The translations under genes and the position numbers were made by a program. Under the pieces are notes generated by a model. The model worked only from the letters and a program-made list of their open reading frames with translations. It made no database searches and had not been told where the DNA came from. Positions 35,721-44,430 of a stretch of DNA of 61,276 nucleotides are shown piece after piece. Positions within the stretch are counted from its first letter, which is position 1. Each line of letters opens with the position of its first letter. The stretch is from Nitrospinaceae bacterium UBA3496 (GTDB taxonomy: Bacteria > UBA8248), in assembly GCA_002377645.1 (NCBI GenBank), contig DFQF01000074.1, forward strand, positions 1 to 61,276, given 5' to 3'.

Positions 35721-36266
35721 TTAATCAGTAAGATTAACTACATTTCCATTGATTTTTAAACTACTTTCAATTTCTACAGGGTTTTTTAAAGTCCACTCCG
35801 CGAAACAACCACCTTTTGCATTTTTAGCAAGTTTTATTACCTCTTCTGGAGAAGCATCAGAATCAATAGAAAGAAAAGAACGAAAACTATTGCAACCGCT
35901 TTCAACTGTCCCTTTTAAAACAGAACCTCTCAAGAAAAAATCATATTCAATCCTGCATTTTGCTTTCTTAAATGGTATTTTCATCATGTGCGCGTACCGC
36001 GCAACTTGGGTCAAAAGTCAAAAACCCACACCAAGTGCAAAATAATTTAACGGTTGTGGATACTCTCCGTCACCTCCTAATCTCGCTGGTTCATCACAAT
36101 AAATTTCAAAATCTCCACTCTTCCCAACTTTTAGTTGTCCTTTTCCTTCTATGGTTTCCATCTCTGCCACTATTGTATTTACGTATCCTTGAGCGGGATG
36201 CTCTGGTTGATCGATTACCCTCTTTCCTGGGACATTACTTTGATCTGCTGCAGTTGTCGGCTTCAA
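35721..36266 (-). CDS. OsmC-like peroxidase with selenocysteine
   Basis: Reading through a TGA at 36020-36018 (codon 83) joins two halves into a 181-residue OsmC-family protein. The first half ends GEYPQPLNYFALGVGF, the usual approach to the OsmC peroxidatic cysteine; the second starts LLTQVARYAHMMKIPF, the helix that normally follows it. The TGA therefore replaces that cysteine. The second family cysteine is kept in NAKGGCFAEWTL near residue 159. OsmC proteins reduce organic hydroperoxides in the cytoplasm. I choose TTG 36266: it lies 14 bases after the nuclease stop and 8 bases behind AGGAG, and removes a long overlap that the in-frame ATG at 36332 would need. A stop-only reading would give two useless fragments. 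Confidence 0.88.
35988..36005 (-). promoter_or_regulatory. SECIS-like hairpin of the OsmC gene
   Basis: In the RNA sense the bases 36002-35990 are GCGCGGTACGCGC, a near-perfect GC hairpin in otherwise AT-rich DNA. Opening the top pair leaves an apical loop GGUAC. Below the 4-bp GCGC stem, one U of GUU (36005-36003) is bulged and the other pairs with A, then G with C. A bulged 5' U and a GGU loop are hallmarks of the E. coli fdhF SECIS. The loop is about 21 bases past the TGA, a suitable distance for SelB. Confidence 0.75.
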
Positions 36267-36280
36267 AACGTGAACTCCTT

Positions 36281-36790
36281 TTAAAAATTTAAGAAATCTT
36301 TTATCTTCTTTTTTCTTCTTAATTTCCTCCATTTCCAAGGAGGAAGAGGATTACTATGACTCCAAACTCCTATCTTTTTTTTTCGCGCTTTCGATTCTGC
36401 TTCTGATAAACTTAAATTATTTTTAGCGTATTTTTTGTACCACCAACAAAGCCCTTCAGAAACAAGTACTAATCCAAGATCAATATTCCCTTGAAAAAAT
36501 ACTTTTCCTATAACTCTGCCATAACGATCATACCCTTTACCCACAACTTTTACCTTCTTTTTAAAAATCAATTCTTTCACTCTTCTTTTTGCACTTACTC
36601 CACCCAATTGTCTTATCTCAGGACAATCGATTCCAGATAATCTTATTTTAAATTTCTTAAAATTTTTCCTAAGATGAATTGTGTCTCCGTCTGGCACAAA
36701 AGATACCTCACCAAAAAAAGTTTCAGAAAATAGAATACTAGGTGTGAAGAAAAAGAAAATCAAAAAAACAAAATATAGAAAGAATCTCAT
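36281..36790 (-). CDS. Secreted thermonuclease-family (SNase-like) protein
   Basis: A 169-residue protein with a hydrophobic N-terminal signal (residues 1-22, ending ILFSET) and one SNase domain. Catalytic-type residues are seen in SFVPDGDTIHLR, KIRLSGIDCPEIRQ (Arg, Asp, Glu) and KGYDRYGRVIG (Arg). It should be an exported Ca-dependent nuclease. A C-terminal basic tail (WRKLRRKKKIKDF) may aid nucleic-acid binding. It is 14 bases upstream of the OsmC-like gene, so the two are likely co-transcribed, although no functional link is obvious. Confidence 0.85.
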   Translation of the reverse strand: MRFFLYFVFLIFFFFTPSILFSETFFGEVSFVPDGDTIHLRKNFKKFKIRLSGIDCPEIRQLGGVSAKRRVKELIFKKKVKVVGKGYDRYGRVIGKVFFQGNIDLGLVLVSEGLCWWYKKYAKNNLSLSEAESKARKKKIGVWSHSNPLPPWKWRKLRRKKKIKDFLNF

Positions 36791-36951
36791 TAGTATCTCT
36801 CTTCTAATAAAATAAGTTTGAAGTATTATATTTCATTTAAAAATTTTAAGTACCCTTAGTAAGTTCAAAAACACTTCTGTTTTTTAAAAGTTGAAAAAAA
36901 ATTATTTTTCATATAATTTTGAATTATTCATATTTTTTTAAAGGAGAAGCT

Positions 36952-37422
36952 ATGAATTTTTACAAAATATGTTTTTTAGCTATTTTATCGTTTAGTTTTC
37001 TAGCAAATCCCTTTTTTGTCGAATCGGCATATGCACATAAAGGAAAAAAGAAATCTCGTAAAATGCTTTTAAATTTGGCATTACGACACAGCACAAGAGT
37101 AGGTCTTAATAAATCTCAAATTTCAAAGTTAAGAAGTTTAAGAACAAATTTCAGAAAATCGAAAATAATGAATAGAGCTAGAATACGAATTATGAAAATA
37201 GATTTAAGTTCATTAATTCGAACTGAACCTATGAATATGAAAGAAATTCAAAAGTTAGTTCAAAGAATCACGTCACAAAAGGAAATTATGTGGATATCTT
37301 TAATTAAAACAATTGCAAAAACAAAAAATATTTTGACTAGCAAACAATTAGAAGAAATAAAAAAAATCAGAAAAAGAATGCGAAAGAGAAGAACAAGATC
37401 TCGAAAAAAAAGAACAAGATAA
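36952..37422 (+). CDS. Spy/CpxP-like exported basic protein
   Basis: A 156-residue protein with a signal peptide (MNFYKICFLAILSFSFLANP, cleavage likely after SAYA). The mature part is all-helical, with an LTxxQ-like stretch GLNKSQISKLRSLRTNF and a second ILTSKQLEEIKKI, as in Spy/CpxP periplasmic chaperones. The last 20 residues are almost entirely Lys/Arg, which is unusual for that family. The start is ATG 36952 with AAGGAG; an ATG at 36919 lacks a site and would add residues before the signal peptide. Confidence 0.7.
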   Translation: MNFYKICFLAILSFSFLANPFFVESAYAHKGKKKSRKMLLNLALRHSTRVGLNKSQISKLRSLRTNFRKSKIMNRARIRIMKIDLSSLIRTEPMNMKEIQKLVQRITSQKEIMWISLIKTIAKTKNILTSKQLEEIKKIRKRMRKRRTRSRKKRTR

Positions 37423-37465
37423 AATTCGAAAAGAAAAAGTTTTTTAAATTTTTATTGGAAATTTA

Positions 37466-39178
37466 ATGGGTATAGAACTGCAAAAAGCTTCATGTGATGT
37501 TTTAATCATAGGCGGCGGTGTCGCAGGTATGCTAGCAGCTATTGAAGCTAAAAAAGAAGGTGTTGATGTTATTCTGTTAACAAAAGCAACTTTTCCTTCT
37601 GGTAGTTCGTCCATGGCACGCGGCGGATTTTCCAGTGCACTAGGACACCAAGACAGTAGAGATAACCCGAGAGTACACTGGAAAGATACAATAGAGGGGG
37701 GTTATGAAATAAACAATCCCAGACTAGTTGAAGTGATGACTGAAGAAGTTATCGAACGTACTTTTACTATTGATTCTTGGGGCTTGGGATTAGTTAAAAA
37801 AGAAAACGACAAATACGATCAACGAAAAAGTGCAGATGATACATACGCTCGTTTTCTACATTGTGCAGGAATGATCGGAAAACCTTTGATGTCTTCTTTG
37901 TCAAAAAAAGTTACAGATTCAGGAATACAAGTTGAAAGTAATGTTTTTATTATTGATCTAATCTTAGACAAAGACGGGGTTGTATCTGGAGCTTGGGGAA
38001 TAAAACATAAAGAAGATATTGCCATGCTCATTTCTAGTAAGAGCACCGTACTTTGTTCAGGAGGAGCACCACAATTACACGAAGTCAACGACTCTCCACC
38101 TCAGGTAACCGGAGATGGATACGCCATGGCCTATAGAGCAGGTGCAGAACTTATTGATATGGAAATGATTGACTATCAGCTTATGACTGGATGGCCTAAA
38201 AAGATGATAGGTTATAACCCTTATGCAACTGGATTCATTAGAATTGGTTCACATTTAAAGAATAAAGATGGCTTCAGATTTATGCAAAAATGGAACCCAA
38301 ATGCACCAGATCTAAATTATGAACAAACAACACGTTCGCTTTTTAATAGAGGCGTAGGGTTTGAGATTTTTGAAGGTAGAGGAACAGAACATGGAACTGT
38401 ATATATGGATGCATCACATTGCATGAATATAGATCATGGAGGAGAAATAGAGATTATTAAAAGAGCTTTTAGGAATGGTGGCATTGATATTACTAAAGAA
38501 CCTATGGAAGTTTGTAGTGGACCGCATACTTTTTTAGGAGGAATACGAATTGACGAATTTGGAAGAACCAATGTGCCAGGTTTATATGCAGGCGGAGAGG
38601 CAGGTGGAGGAATTCATGGTTCAAATCGTCTTTCAGGAGCTGCACTTGCAGACAGTTTTGTCTTTGGATCACGTTCAGGAAAATTTGCAGCACAAGACTC
38701 AAAAAAGAATCATTCTAAAAATGGTATAGAAATAAATGTGTCAGATAAACTTTCTTCACTATTTGACAGAATTAAAGATTCTGGGAATATGAGTGCTAAA
38801 GAATTCCGTCTTTCTCTTCAAAAGAATGTTTTCGATAATCTGGGCCAAATTAGATCAGAAGAAAGATTGCAAGTCGGACTCGAAAAATTGGATTCCCTCA
38901 AAAAGAATTCCGTTTCTATAGAAAAGGACAAAAAGAGACCTACGTCTAAAATAAATGAAATAAAAAGTGTCATTGAAACTGAAAATTTAATAGATGTTGC
39001 AAAAATGCTTGGAACAGCAGCATTAGAAAGGGAAGAAAGTCGGGGAGGCCACTATAGATATGACTTTCCAGAAACAGATAACGAAAACTGGAAAGCAAAT
39101 ATAATTGTCTCTAAAAATATTGCAATCGATGAAATTAAAACGAAAATTAATCAGATTTCAAAAAACGGTTCAAGATAA
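37466..39178 (+). CDS. FAD-dependent fumarate reductase/succinate dehydrogenase-type flavoprotein
   Basis: A 570-residue flavoprotein with the FAD motif DVLIIGGGVAGMLAAIEAKK at the N-terminus, SSSMARGGFSSALG, CSGGAPQL and GLYAGGEAGGGIHGSNRLSG near the middle, and a helical C-terminal domain with LGTAALEREESRGGHYR. It belongs with the SdhA/FrdA/aspartate oxidase/APS reductase A family. No iron-sulfur or membrane subunit genes are adjacent, so it is not part of a succinate dehydrogenase operon; aspartate oxidase-like or other soluble reductase roles are possible. Confidence 0.85.
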   Translation: MGIELQKASCDVLIIGGGVAGMLAAIEAKKEGVDVILLTKATFPSGSSSMARGGFSSALGHQDSRDNPRVHWKDTIEGGYEINNPRLVEVMTEEVIERTFTIDSWGLGLVKKENDKYDQRKSADDTYARFLHCAGMIGKPLMSSLSKKVTDSGIQVESNVFIIDLILDKDGVVSGAWGIKHKEDIAMLISSKSTVLCSGGAPQLHEVNDSPPQVTGDGYAMAYRAGAELIDMEMIDYQLMTGWPKKMIGYNPYATGFIRIGSHLKNKDGFRFMQKWNPNAPDLNYEQTTRSLFNRGVGFEIFEGRGTEHGTVYMDASHCMNIDHGGEIEIIKRAFRNGGIDITKEPMEVCSGPHTFLGGIRIDEFGRTNVPGLYAGGEAGGGIHGSNRLSGAALADSFVFGSRSGKFAAQDSKKNHSKNGIEINVSDKLSSLFDRIKDSGNMSAKEFRLSLQKNVFDNLGQIRSEERLQVGLEKLDSLKKNSVSIEKDKKRPTSKINEIKSVIETENLIDVAKMLGTAALEREESRGGHYRYDFPETDNENWKANIIVSKNIAIDEIKTKINQISKNGSR

Positions 39179-39189
39179 ATTTTTTTAGC

Positions 39190-39215
39190 AAAATAGGATT
39201 GTTACCTATTTTTTT
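39190..39215. terminator. Bidirectional intrinsic terminator
   Basis: AAAATAGG (39190-39197) pairs with CCTATTTT (39205-39212) across a 7-base loop, followed by more T on the plus strand and preceded by A/T-rich sequence that gives a U tract on the minus strand. It lies between the convergent flavoprotein and dehydrogenase genes; the dehydrogenase stop codon (39202-39204) is in the loop. Stem GC content is low, so efficiency is uncertain. Confidence 0.6.
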
Positions 39216-40278
39216 GAATATACTTACAAAGAACATCCCCAACTTCCTTTGTTTTTAAATTCCCGCCAAGATCTCCCGTAACCGATTTCTCTCTAATTGC
39301 GTTTTTCACAGCACTTAGAATAATGTCTGCCGAAGCATCATAACCCAATGAACCAAGAAGAATACGAGCAGTAAGAGTTGTTGCGAATGGATTGGCAATA
39401 CCCTTCAATGCTATATCTGGTGCAGTTCCATGAACAGGCTCAAACATAGAAACTTTCCCAGGGTGTATACAACCTGAAGGAGCCATACCAACTCCTCCTA
39501 CAAGACCTGCACACACATCACTTAAAATATCCCCATACATATTATTAGTAACAATTACAGAAAACTCTTCAGGATGTTGGATCAGATCCATACACAAAGT
39601 ATCTATAAAATAATGTTCCCCTTCCACTTCAGGGAACTCATCGTTAATTTGCCAGAAAACTCTCTGCCATAAATCATGTGCATGGACTAGAGAACCAAAT
39701 TTGTCAGCCATCGTTACTTTTGGATAGTTATGTTTTTTTGCATATTCAAATGCATATCTACATATCCTTTCTACTCCCTTAAAAGTGTTCACATCCTCCT
39801 GAATTGCTACTTCATCTTTTGTTCCCTTTTTGAAATTTCCTCCAAGCCTAACCATCACTCCCTCAGTATTTTCTCGCATTACTGTCAAATCTATGGGAAC
39901 TTCTTTTCGAAGAGGACTATAACTAGGATCAAATAAAAAAGCTGGCCGTAGGTTTACGTAAAGATCTAACTCTAAACGAAGTGCCCTAAGAAGATCTCTA
40001 CAATTTACGTCTGGAGGAATACGAGGATCTAAACCTGCACTACCAAATAAAATAGCATCATGTTTACTTGCAAGATCGTGAACTAACGCGGGAACGTCCT
40101 CTGGAAGAGGCGAACCTTCATCAAGATATCTCAATGCTCCATAGTTATATACTGTAGGATCTACTTGAACTTCATCTGCTAGGGCCGCCTCTTTCATTAC
40201 TTCTGTCACAACAGGCAAAATATCATGACCAACTCCGTCACCCAAGATGACTGCTAATGAAAGCTTTGTCTCATTCAT
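39202..40278 (-). CDS. Isocitrate/isopropylmalate dehydrogenase family protein
   Basis: A 358-residue beta-decarboxylating dehydrogenase. It shows LAVILGDGVGHDILP, RENTEGVMVRLGG, the catalytic Lys in VTMADKFGSLVHAHDLW, Asp residues in NNMYGDILSDVCAGLVGG, and the NAD-binding FEPVHGTAPDIALKGIANP. 3-isopropylmalate, tartrate/D-malate and homoisocitrate dehydrogenases share these features. No leuC, leuD or leuA gene is nearby; the catabolic context favours a tartrate/D-malate-type role, as inference. AGAGGG lies before the ATG. Confidence 0.88.
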   Translation of the reverse strand: MNETKLSLAVILGDGVGHDILPVVTEVMKEAALADEVQVDPTVYNYGALRYLDEGSPLPEDVPALVHDLASKHDAILFGSAGLDPRIPPDVNCRDLLRALRLELDLYVNLRPAFLFDPSYSPLRKEVPIDLTVMRENTEGVMVRLGGNFKKGTKDEVAIQEDVNTFKGVERICRYAFEYAKKHNYPKVTMADKFGSLVHAHDLWQRVFWQINDEFPEVEGEHYFIDTLCMDLIQHPEEFSVIVTNNMYGDILSDVCAGLVGGVGMAPSGCIHPGKVSMFEPVHGTAPDIALKGIANPFATTLTARILLGSLGYDASADIILSAVKNAIREKSVTGDLGGNLKTKEVGDVLCKYIQKNR

Positions 40279-40287
40279 TTTTTCCCT

Positions 40288-41463
40288 CTAAAGATGTTTG
40301 ACAACTTTCATTCTTTGAACTGCATCACCTGCTAAATGAGTCCATACAGCACCGTCTCTTTGCAATTTTTCTGCACCAACATCTTTCATCACGCCCTCTC
40401 CACCATGGATATCAACATTTAAACAGGTAACCCTTTGTATTACATCAGAGGAAAAATTCATGCAAAGTATTCCATGCCTAGGGTCACGTTTATTTCCAAG
40501 TTCACTATCACAAGCAGTCCTTAACACATAAGATCTCAGAGCTTCTGTAAGCATATGCATCTCCGCAAGTTTCAGTTGAATCGCCTGATGTTCAATAATA
40601 TATTTCCCCCCCTGCCATCTTGTCCTAGCATGATTCATCGCCATATCACATGCAGCTTGACAGACTCCTGTGGCATTAGCAGCTAACTCCAAATCATTAA
40701 ATTCAGAGGTATCCCCTCGCCTAACTTTAATACCTTCATTAACCCCCCCAATCATATTCGCATGCGGAACACGTGCATTTTCAAAAATCAGCTCCGCGTT
40801 TTGGTAAAAACGCCAACCAGTTTTATCGTATACCTTTCCAACTCTAAAACCAGGGGTATCAGTTGGAACCAAAAAAAGAGTCGAACCATCAACCATGTTG
40901 ACTGATGGATCTGTTCTAGCATCTATAAAGAAAAGTTTTGCAACACTTCCATTTGCTATATAACGCTTTGTTCCATTTAAAATCCATTCGTCTCCATCTC
41001 TCTCGGCTTTCATCATCCAACCGGTCGAGGGATCATCAAGTTGCAATCGATTATCTGAGCCTGCAGCAGGCTCAGTACCACCTTTCCCTAACAAATAAGT
41101 ATCGTCAGCAATAAATGGCTTCAGGAATCGTTCCTTCTGATCTTCTGTACAAATAGCCGAAATTAAATGACTCCACTTCCAACATTGACTAAATGTCTTT
41201 GCAATAGCACTATCACCACGTGCAAGTTCTTCCATTACTAGAACCTGAGTAACGAAATCTATCCCATGACCACCCCATTCTTTAGCAACTACTGCGGTTC
41301 TAAAACCTAATGCAGAACCCTTCTTTATAATCTCCCAATCAAACGTTTCTCTAGGATCTAGTATCTGGTCTCTTTCCAGAGAGATGGGCTTTATTTCTTC
41401 CTCAGCAAATTTCCTTGCTTTCATCTGCCAGGAAATCTGTTCTTCATTGAGTTTAAAATCCAT
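40288..41463 (-). CDS. Acyl-CoA dehydrogenase, copy 2
   Basis: A 391-residue acyl-CoA dehydrogenase-family flavoprotein: an N-terminal helical domain (QMKARKFAEEEIKPISLERD), GKGGTEPAAGSDNRL in place of the usual FALTEPxAGSD, ITR-like RTRWQGGKYIIEHQAIQLKL, and NVDIHGGEGVMKDVGAEKL near the C-terminus. The altered FAD-loop sequence sets it apart from copies 1 and 3, so its substrate may not be a simple acyl-CoA. It lies between the FAD oxidoreductase and the decarboxylating dehydrogenase, 9 bases from the latter. Confidence 0.87.
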   Translation of the reverse strand: MDFKLNEEQISWQMKARKFAEEEIKPISLERDQILDPRETFDWEIIKKGSALGFRTAVVAKEWGGHGIDFVTQVLVMEELARGDSAIAKTFSQCWKWSHLISAICTEDQKERFLKPFIADDTYLLGKGGTEPAAGSDNRLQLDDPSTGWMMKAERDGDEWILNGTKRYIANGSVAKLFFIDARTDPSVNMVDGSTLFLVPTDTPGFRVGKVYDKTGWRFYQNAELIFENARVPHANMIGGVNEGIKVRRGDTSEFNDLELAANATGVCQAACDMAMNHARTRWQGGKYIIEHQAIQLKLAEMHMLTEALRSYVLRTACDSELGNKRDPRHGILCMNFSSDVIQRVTCLNVDIHGGEGVMKDVGAEKLQRDGAVWTHLAGDAVQRMKVVKHL

Positions 41464-41499
41464 TATTAAGAACTCCTATTTTAATTAACAATTTTGAAT

Positions 41500-43089
41500 T
41501 TAATTTTCTAAAAATGGCTTAGGTACTTGTGTCCACCATTTATCAATATTTAAGTCTTCACAAATTGCATTCGCAGCATTATAACCAGGTGCACCATTGA
41601 GTCCACCTCCATGACAACTAGAACCACATAAATAAAATTTTTCTAATGGAGTCCTCATTCCAGAAAGTAAAGGATGTGGACGATTAACACCCAGTTGATC
41701 CGAAGTATAAGCTCCCATTCTAACCGCGCCCTCCACAATATTCTTGTTCCTAATATTTAAATCATTAGGAGAATATAATTTTGCAGCACGAATAATATTA
41801 CCTTTTAAATTAGGAGCATATTCACTCCATATGTCAATTAATTGTTGTGTCACCGATTCCTTAATTTCATTCCATTTTTCAGGAGAATCACCGCCAATTC
41901 TATAGGGAGCGCCAGGCCACCAGAATGCAACATGGCCATCTTCCGGAGCGTAACTTGAATCAAATAAACTGTTACATGCACCGTTTCCCATGGGCATTGA
42001 GGGAAATTTTCCACTTCGTCTTTCCTCAGTATTTTTTGAGACTTCCTCATCTGTATCAGCACCGAAAATTACATTAAAAGATTTTGCTACATCAGGATCA
42101 TATTTCTCTGCGAAATATTTCGGTGCTTCACTGAGAGCTAGGTGTAATGTCATCAACGAATGAAATCCCCAATCCCAATTATTCATTTTTTCATTTACTT
42201 CCTCTGGGAAAGCGTCCTCTCCTGCAATACGAATTGAAGAAGGAGCATTTAAACCACTTGCAATAAATGAACTTGCAGAAATCTTTGAACCATTTTCAAG
42301 AACTACTCCTCCCGCATTTCCATTTTCACGATAAACTTCCTCTACCTTGCAATCTCTAAAAACTTCACCGCCATAGGATTTAATTAATTTTTCTAAAGAT
42401 TTTGGTAATTCAAGAGCACCCCCAACAGAAAGACCTAAAGTAGTTTGAGATGAAAAAAGACTAGGCAAAAACATTCCTGTTCCTGGTTCATCTTCTACAG
42501 TGATTGCGTGAGCAAACAATTTAAATAATGTTCTCAATTTAGGATGCTCAAAATAGGTATCTATTGCCTCTCCAATACTCATTTTTGCGAATGAGAGCAA
42601 CTCTTTCCCTTTTTCCCCCGTAATCCTATTTCCAATTTCTTCAGGAGATAGTGGAGCATGAAAAAGAAAACTTCGTAAAAGAGGTCCTAATTCTACTGCA
42701 TATCGCTCGAATAAATAATTATAGGATTCAGCATCGTTTTTTGAGATTCGAGAAATAGAAGAAACGCTTTTTTCTACATCTCTATGAAGAACTACAGACG
42801 TGCCATCTCTATATAGTGCAGCATGTTGAACTTCTGGTGTTACCCATTTAAATCCATACTTAGATAATTCCAAATCATTAACGATTGGAAAATCTTCTAA
42901 TCCAATAAAAAAATTAGCATGCATATTAGACTTGTAGCCAGGAAGGAGGAATTCTTCTGTAGAAGCGGCACCACCTATTTCTGATTCTGATTCAAAAACA
43001 GCAACCTTAAGACCACATTTTGCCAAGTAAGCAGCACAAACTAGACTGTTGTGACCAGCTCCAATTAAAATACCGTCATATGTATCCAC
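41500..43089 (-). CDS. Phytoene dehydrogenase-like FAD oxidoreductase
   Basis: A 529-residue FAD/NAD(P)-binding oxidoreductase starting DGILIGAGHNSLVCAAYLAK, with VAVFESESEIGGAAS and a C-terminal FAD-binding segment FYLCGSSCHGGGLNGAPGYN. Such proteins resemble carotenoid desaturases (CrtI) but are common in bacteria without carotenoid genes; no phytoene synthase is present here. The role is probably an oxidation or isomerisation in the surrounding catabolic set. GTG 43089 has a GGGGGG site 5 bases upstream. Confidence 0.82.
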   Translation of the reverse strand: MDTYDGILIGAGHNSLVCAAYLAKCGLKVAVFESESEIGGAASTEEFLLPGYKSNMHANFFIGLEDFPIVNDLELSKYGFKWVTPEVQHAALYRDGTSVVLHRDVEKSVSSISRISKNDAESYNYLFERYAVELGPLLRSFLFHAPLSPEEIGNRITGEKGKELLSFAKMSIGEAIDTYFEHPKLRTLFKLFAHAITVEDEPGTGMFLPSLFSSQTTLGLSVGGALELPKSLEKLIKSYGGEVFRDCKVEEVYRENGNAGGVVLENGSKISASSFIASGLNAPSSIRIAGEDAFPEEVNEKMNNWDWGFHSLMTLHLALSEAPKYFAEKYDPDVAKSFNVIFGADTDEEVSKNTEERRSGKFPSMPMGNGACNSLFDSSYAPEDGHVAFWWPGAPYRIGGDSPEKWNEIKESVTQQLIDIWSEYAPNLKGNIIRAAKLYSPNDLNIRNKNIVEGAVRMGAYTSDQLGVNRPHPLLSGMRTPLEKFYLCGSSCHGGGLNGAPGYNAANAICEDLNIDKWWTQVPKPFLEN

Positions 43090-43151
43090 TTTAACCCCCC
43101 ATTTGGTTAAATTAGAACAAATACAGTCGAAATCTAAAAAAAATTATCAAG

Positions 43152-44276
43152 CTATTTCGTTAATTCAGATTGTAATACTTCAGGTTCAATTGGGAGAGCT
43201 AGCGGCGCCTCCATTTTGGCAGATAAATCACAAGCCATTGTTAACATTAAATTCCTATGTCCTTCCTCGGCAGTACAATGAGGGGTGTCTACTCCTGCGT
43301 ATATTCTTGCAAGCCAAGAATTTGTTTCTTCACGCATGGGACCCCAGAACTGCCCCCTTGAAATATCGCCAGGTGGATAACTAGCTAAGAAGTTAACATG
43401 TCTTTCGTCACCACGATGGGCAACCCAAGGCTTTTCTGTAGCCATAACCATATCTCTATGTGTATCGTCAATAGTAAGAACTCCACCTGTTCCAACTATT
43501 CCAATTTCTAAACTATAAGTTGAAGCAGGCCATACAACTGGCAAGCCCCAACTACAAGACATGCTCCATAAAGTACCATCCTCAAAAGTGAAAATACTGT
43601 AGGTAGAGTCCTGAGTCCCCAGACCAGTTAGAGCCTTCGCAACCGAACGAGCATATATTTCAGTTGGTTTCTTACCTTCACCTAAGACCCAAAGTATAAC
43701 GTCTAATGCGTGAGTTCCAGAAATCACCATTGGAGTTAATAAAGAACGATCCTCGTTTGCTTCTAAGCGCGTTATCCCAACCATTCTATTCAAAAATGCC
43801 CTAGTTGTTGCAGATGTTATATCTCCTAATTGACCGGAGGCAACTTGCTCTCTAGCAACTAACCATTTTCTCCTGAACCTTTGTGTATAACCAACAACTA
43901 GATCTATATTTGCGTCTTGTGCTGCTTTAACTATTTTTGCAGATTCAACTACATTAGTCGCCAGAGGCTTTTCTGCGATGATTCTATGTCCATGTTCTAT
44001 AGATTCAAAAAGTGTTTCTGCATGTACGTTTTCATCCGTAGCTAGAACGGCAGAATTAACTTCTGACCTTTTTAATAATTCCTTATAATCAGTCGTAAAA
44101 AAGTCTGCATTCAAATCTTCAGCTAGCTGTTTACCTTTTTTCTCATCAATATCACAACAGCCGATCCACTCTGTACCAGGATATTCTAATGCACAACGCC
44201 CTCTAATTCTTCCAACACGACCACAACCTACAATTGCTAATCCAATTGGAGTCTTTGTTTTATCATTCTCTGGCAC
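43152..44276 (-). CDS. Gfo/Idh/MocA family oxidoreductase
   Basis: A 374-residue NAD(P)-dependent oxidoreductase: GLAIVGCGRVGRIRGRCALE (Rossmann), EKPLATNVVESAKIV with the EKP motif, VGYTQRFRRKWLVARE, and the C-terminal ISGTHALDVILWVLGEG (HxxD). Members oxidise sugars, inositols and related polyols; the substrate is not predictable. The GTG at 44276 has a GGGGGA upstream. First gene of a minus-strand run with the FAD oxidoreductase, acyl-CoA dehydrogenase and decarboxylating dehydrogenase; divergent from a TPP enzyme. Confidence 0.87.
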   Translation of the reverse strand: MPENDKTKTPIGLAIVGCGRVGRIRGRCALEYPGTEWIGCCDIDEKKGKQLAEDLNADFFTTDYKELLKRSEVNSAVLATDENVHAETLFESIEHGHRIIAEKPLATNVVESAKIVKAAQDANIDLVVGYTQRFRRKWLVAREQVASGQLGDITSATTRAFLNRMVGITRLEANEDRSLLTPMVISGTHALDVILWVLGEGKKPTEIYARSVAKALTGLGTQDSTYSIFTFEDGTLWSMSCSWGLPVVWPASTYSLEIGIVGTGGVLTIDDTHRDMVMATEKPWVAHRGDERHVNFLASYPPGDISRGQFWGPMREETNSWLARIYAGVDTPHCTAEEGHRNLMLTMACDLSAKMEAPLALPIEPEVLQSELTK

Positions 44277-44385
44277 TTTCTTTTTCCCCCATTTTATGCA
44301 AAAAAATATATATACATTTTTTCAAGTGAATTTAAGAACATTGGTAATATTTATGTAACAAGTATATTGCAAATCATACACAAAA

Positions 44386-44391
44386 TATAAT
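44386..44391 (+). promoter_or_regulatory. Possible -10 box for the TPP enzyme gene
   Basis: A perfect TATAAT lies 39 bases upstream of the ATG at 44431, in the 154-base gap between divergent genes. The region 17 bases upstream (TATATT) is a poor -35, so any promoter here would be weak or need an activator. AT-rich composition makes chance matches likely. Confidence 0.25.
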
Positions 44392-44430
44392 TAAAATTGA
44401 GAAAATAAATTAATTTTTAAGGAGAGACCT

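Noticed and set aside
35990..36002. GCGCGGTACGCGC as a restriction or protein-binding palindrome
   Set aside because: It is coding sequence exactly at SECIS distance from an in-frame TGA, which explains it better than a chance binding site.
35721..36266. OsmC gene as a pseudogene or frameshift
   Set aside because: Only one stop (TGA) interrupts an otherwise intact domain, it falls exactly at the peroxidatic Cys position, the frame is the same on both sides, and a SECIS-like hairpin follows.
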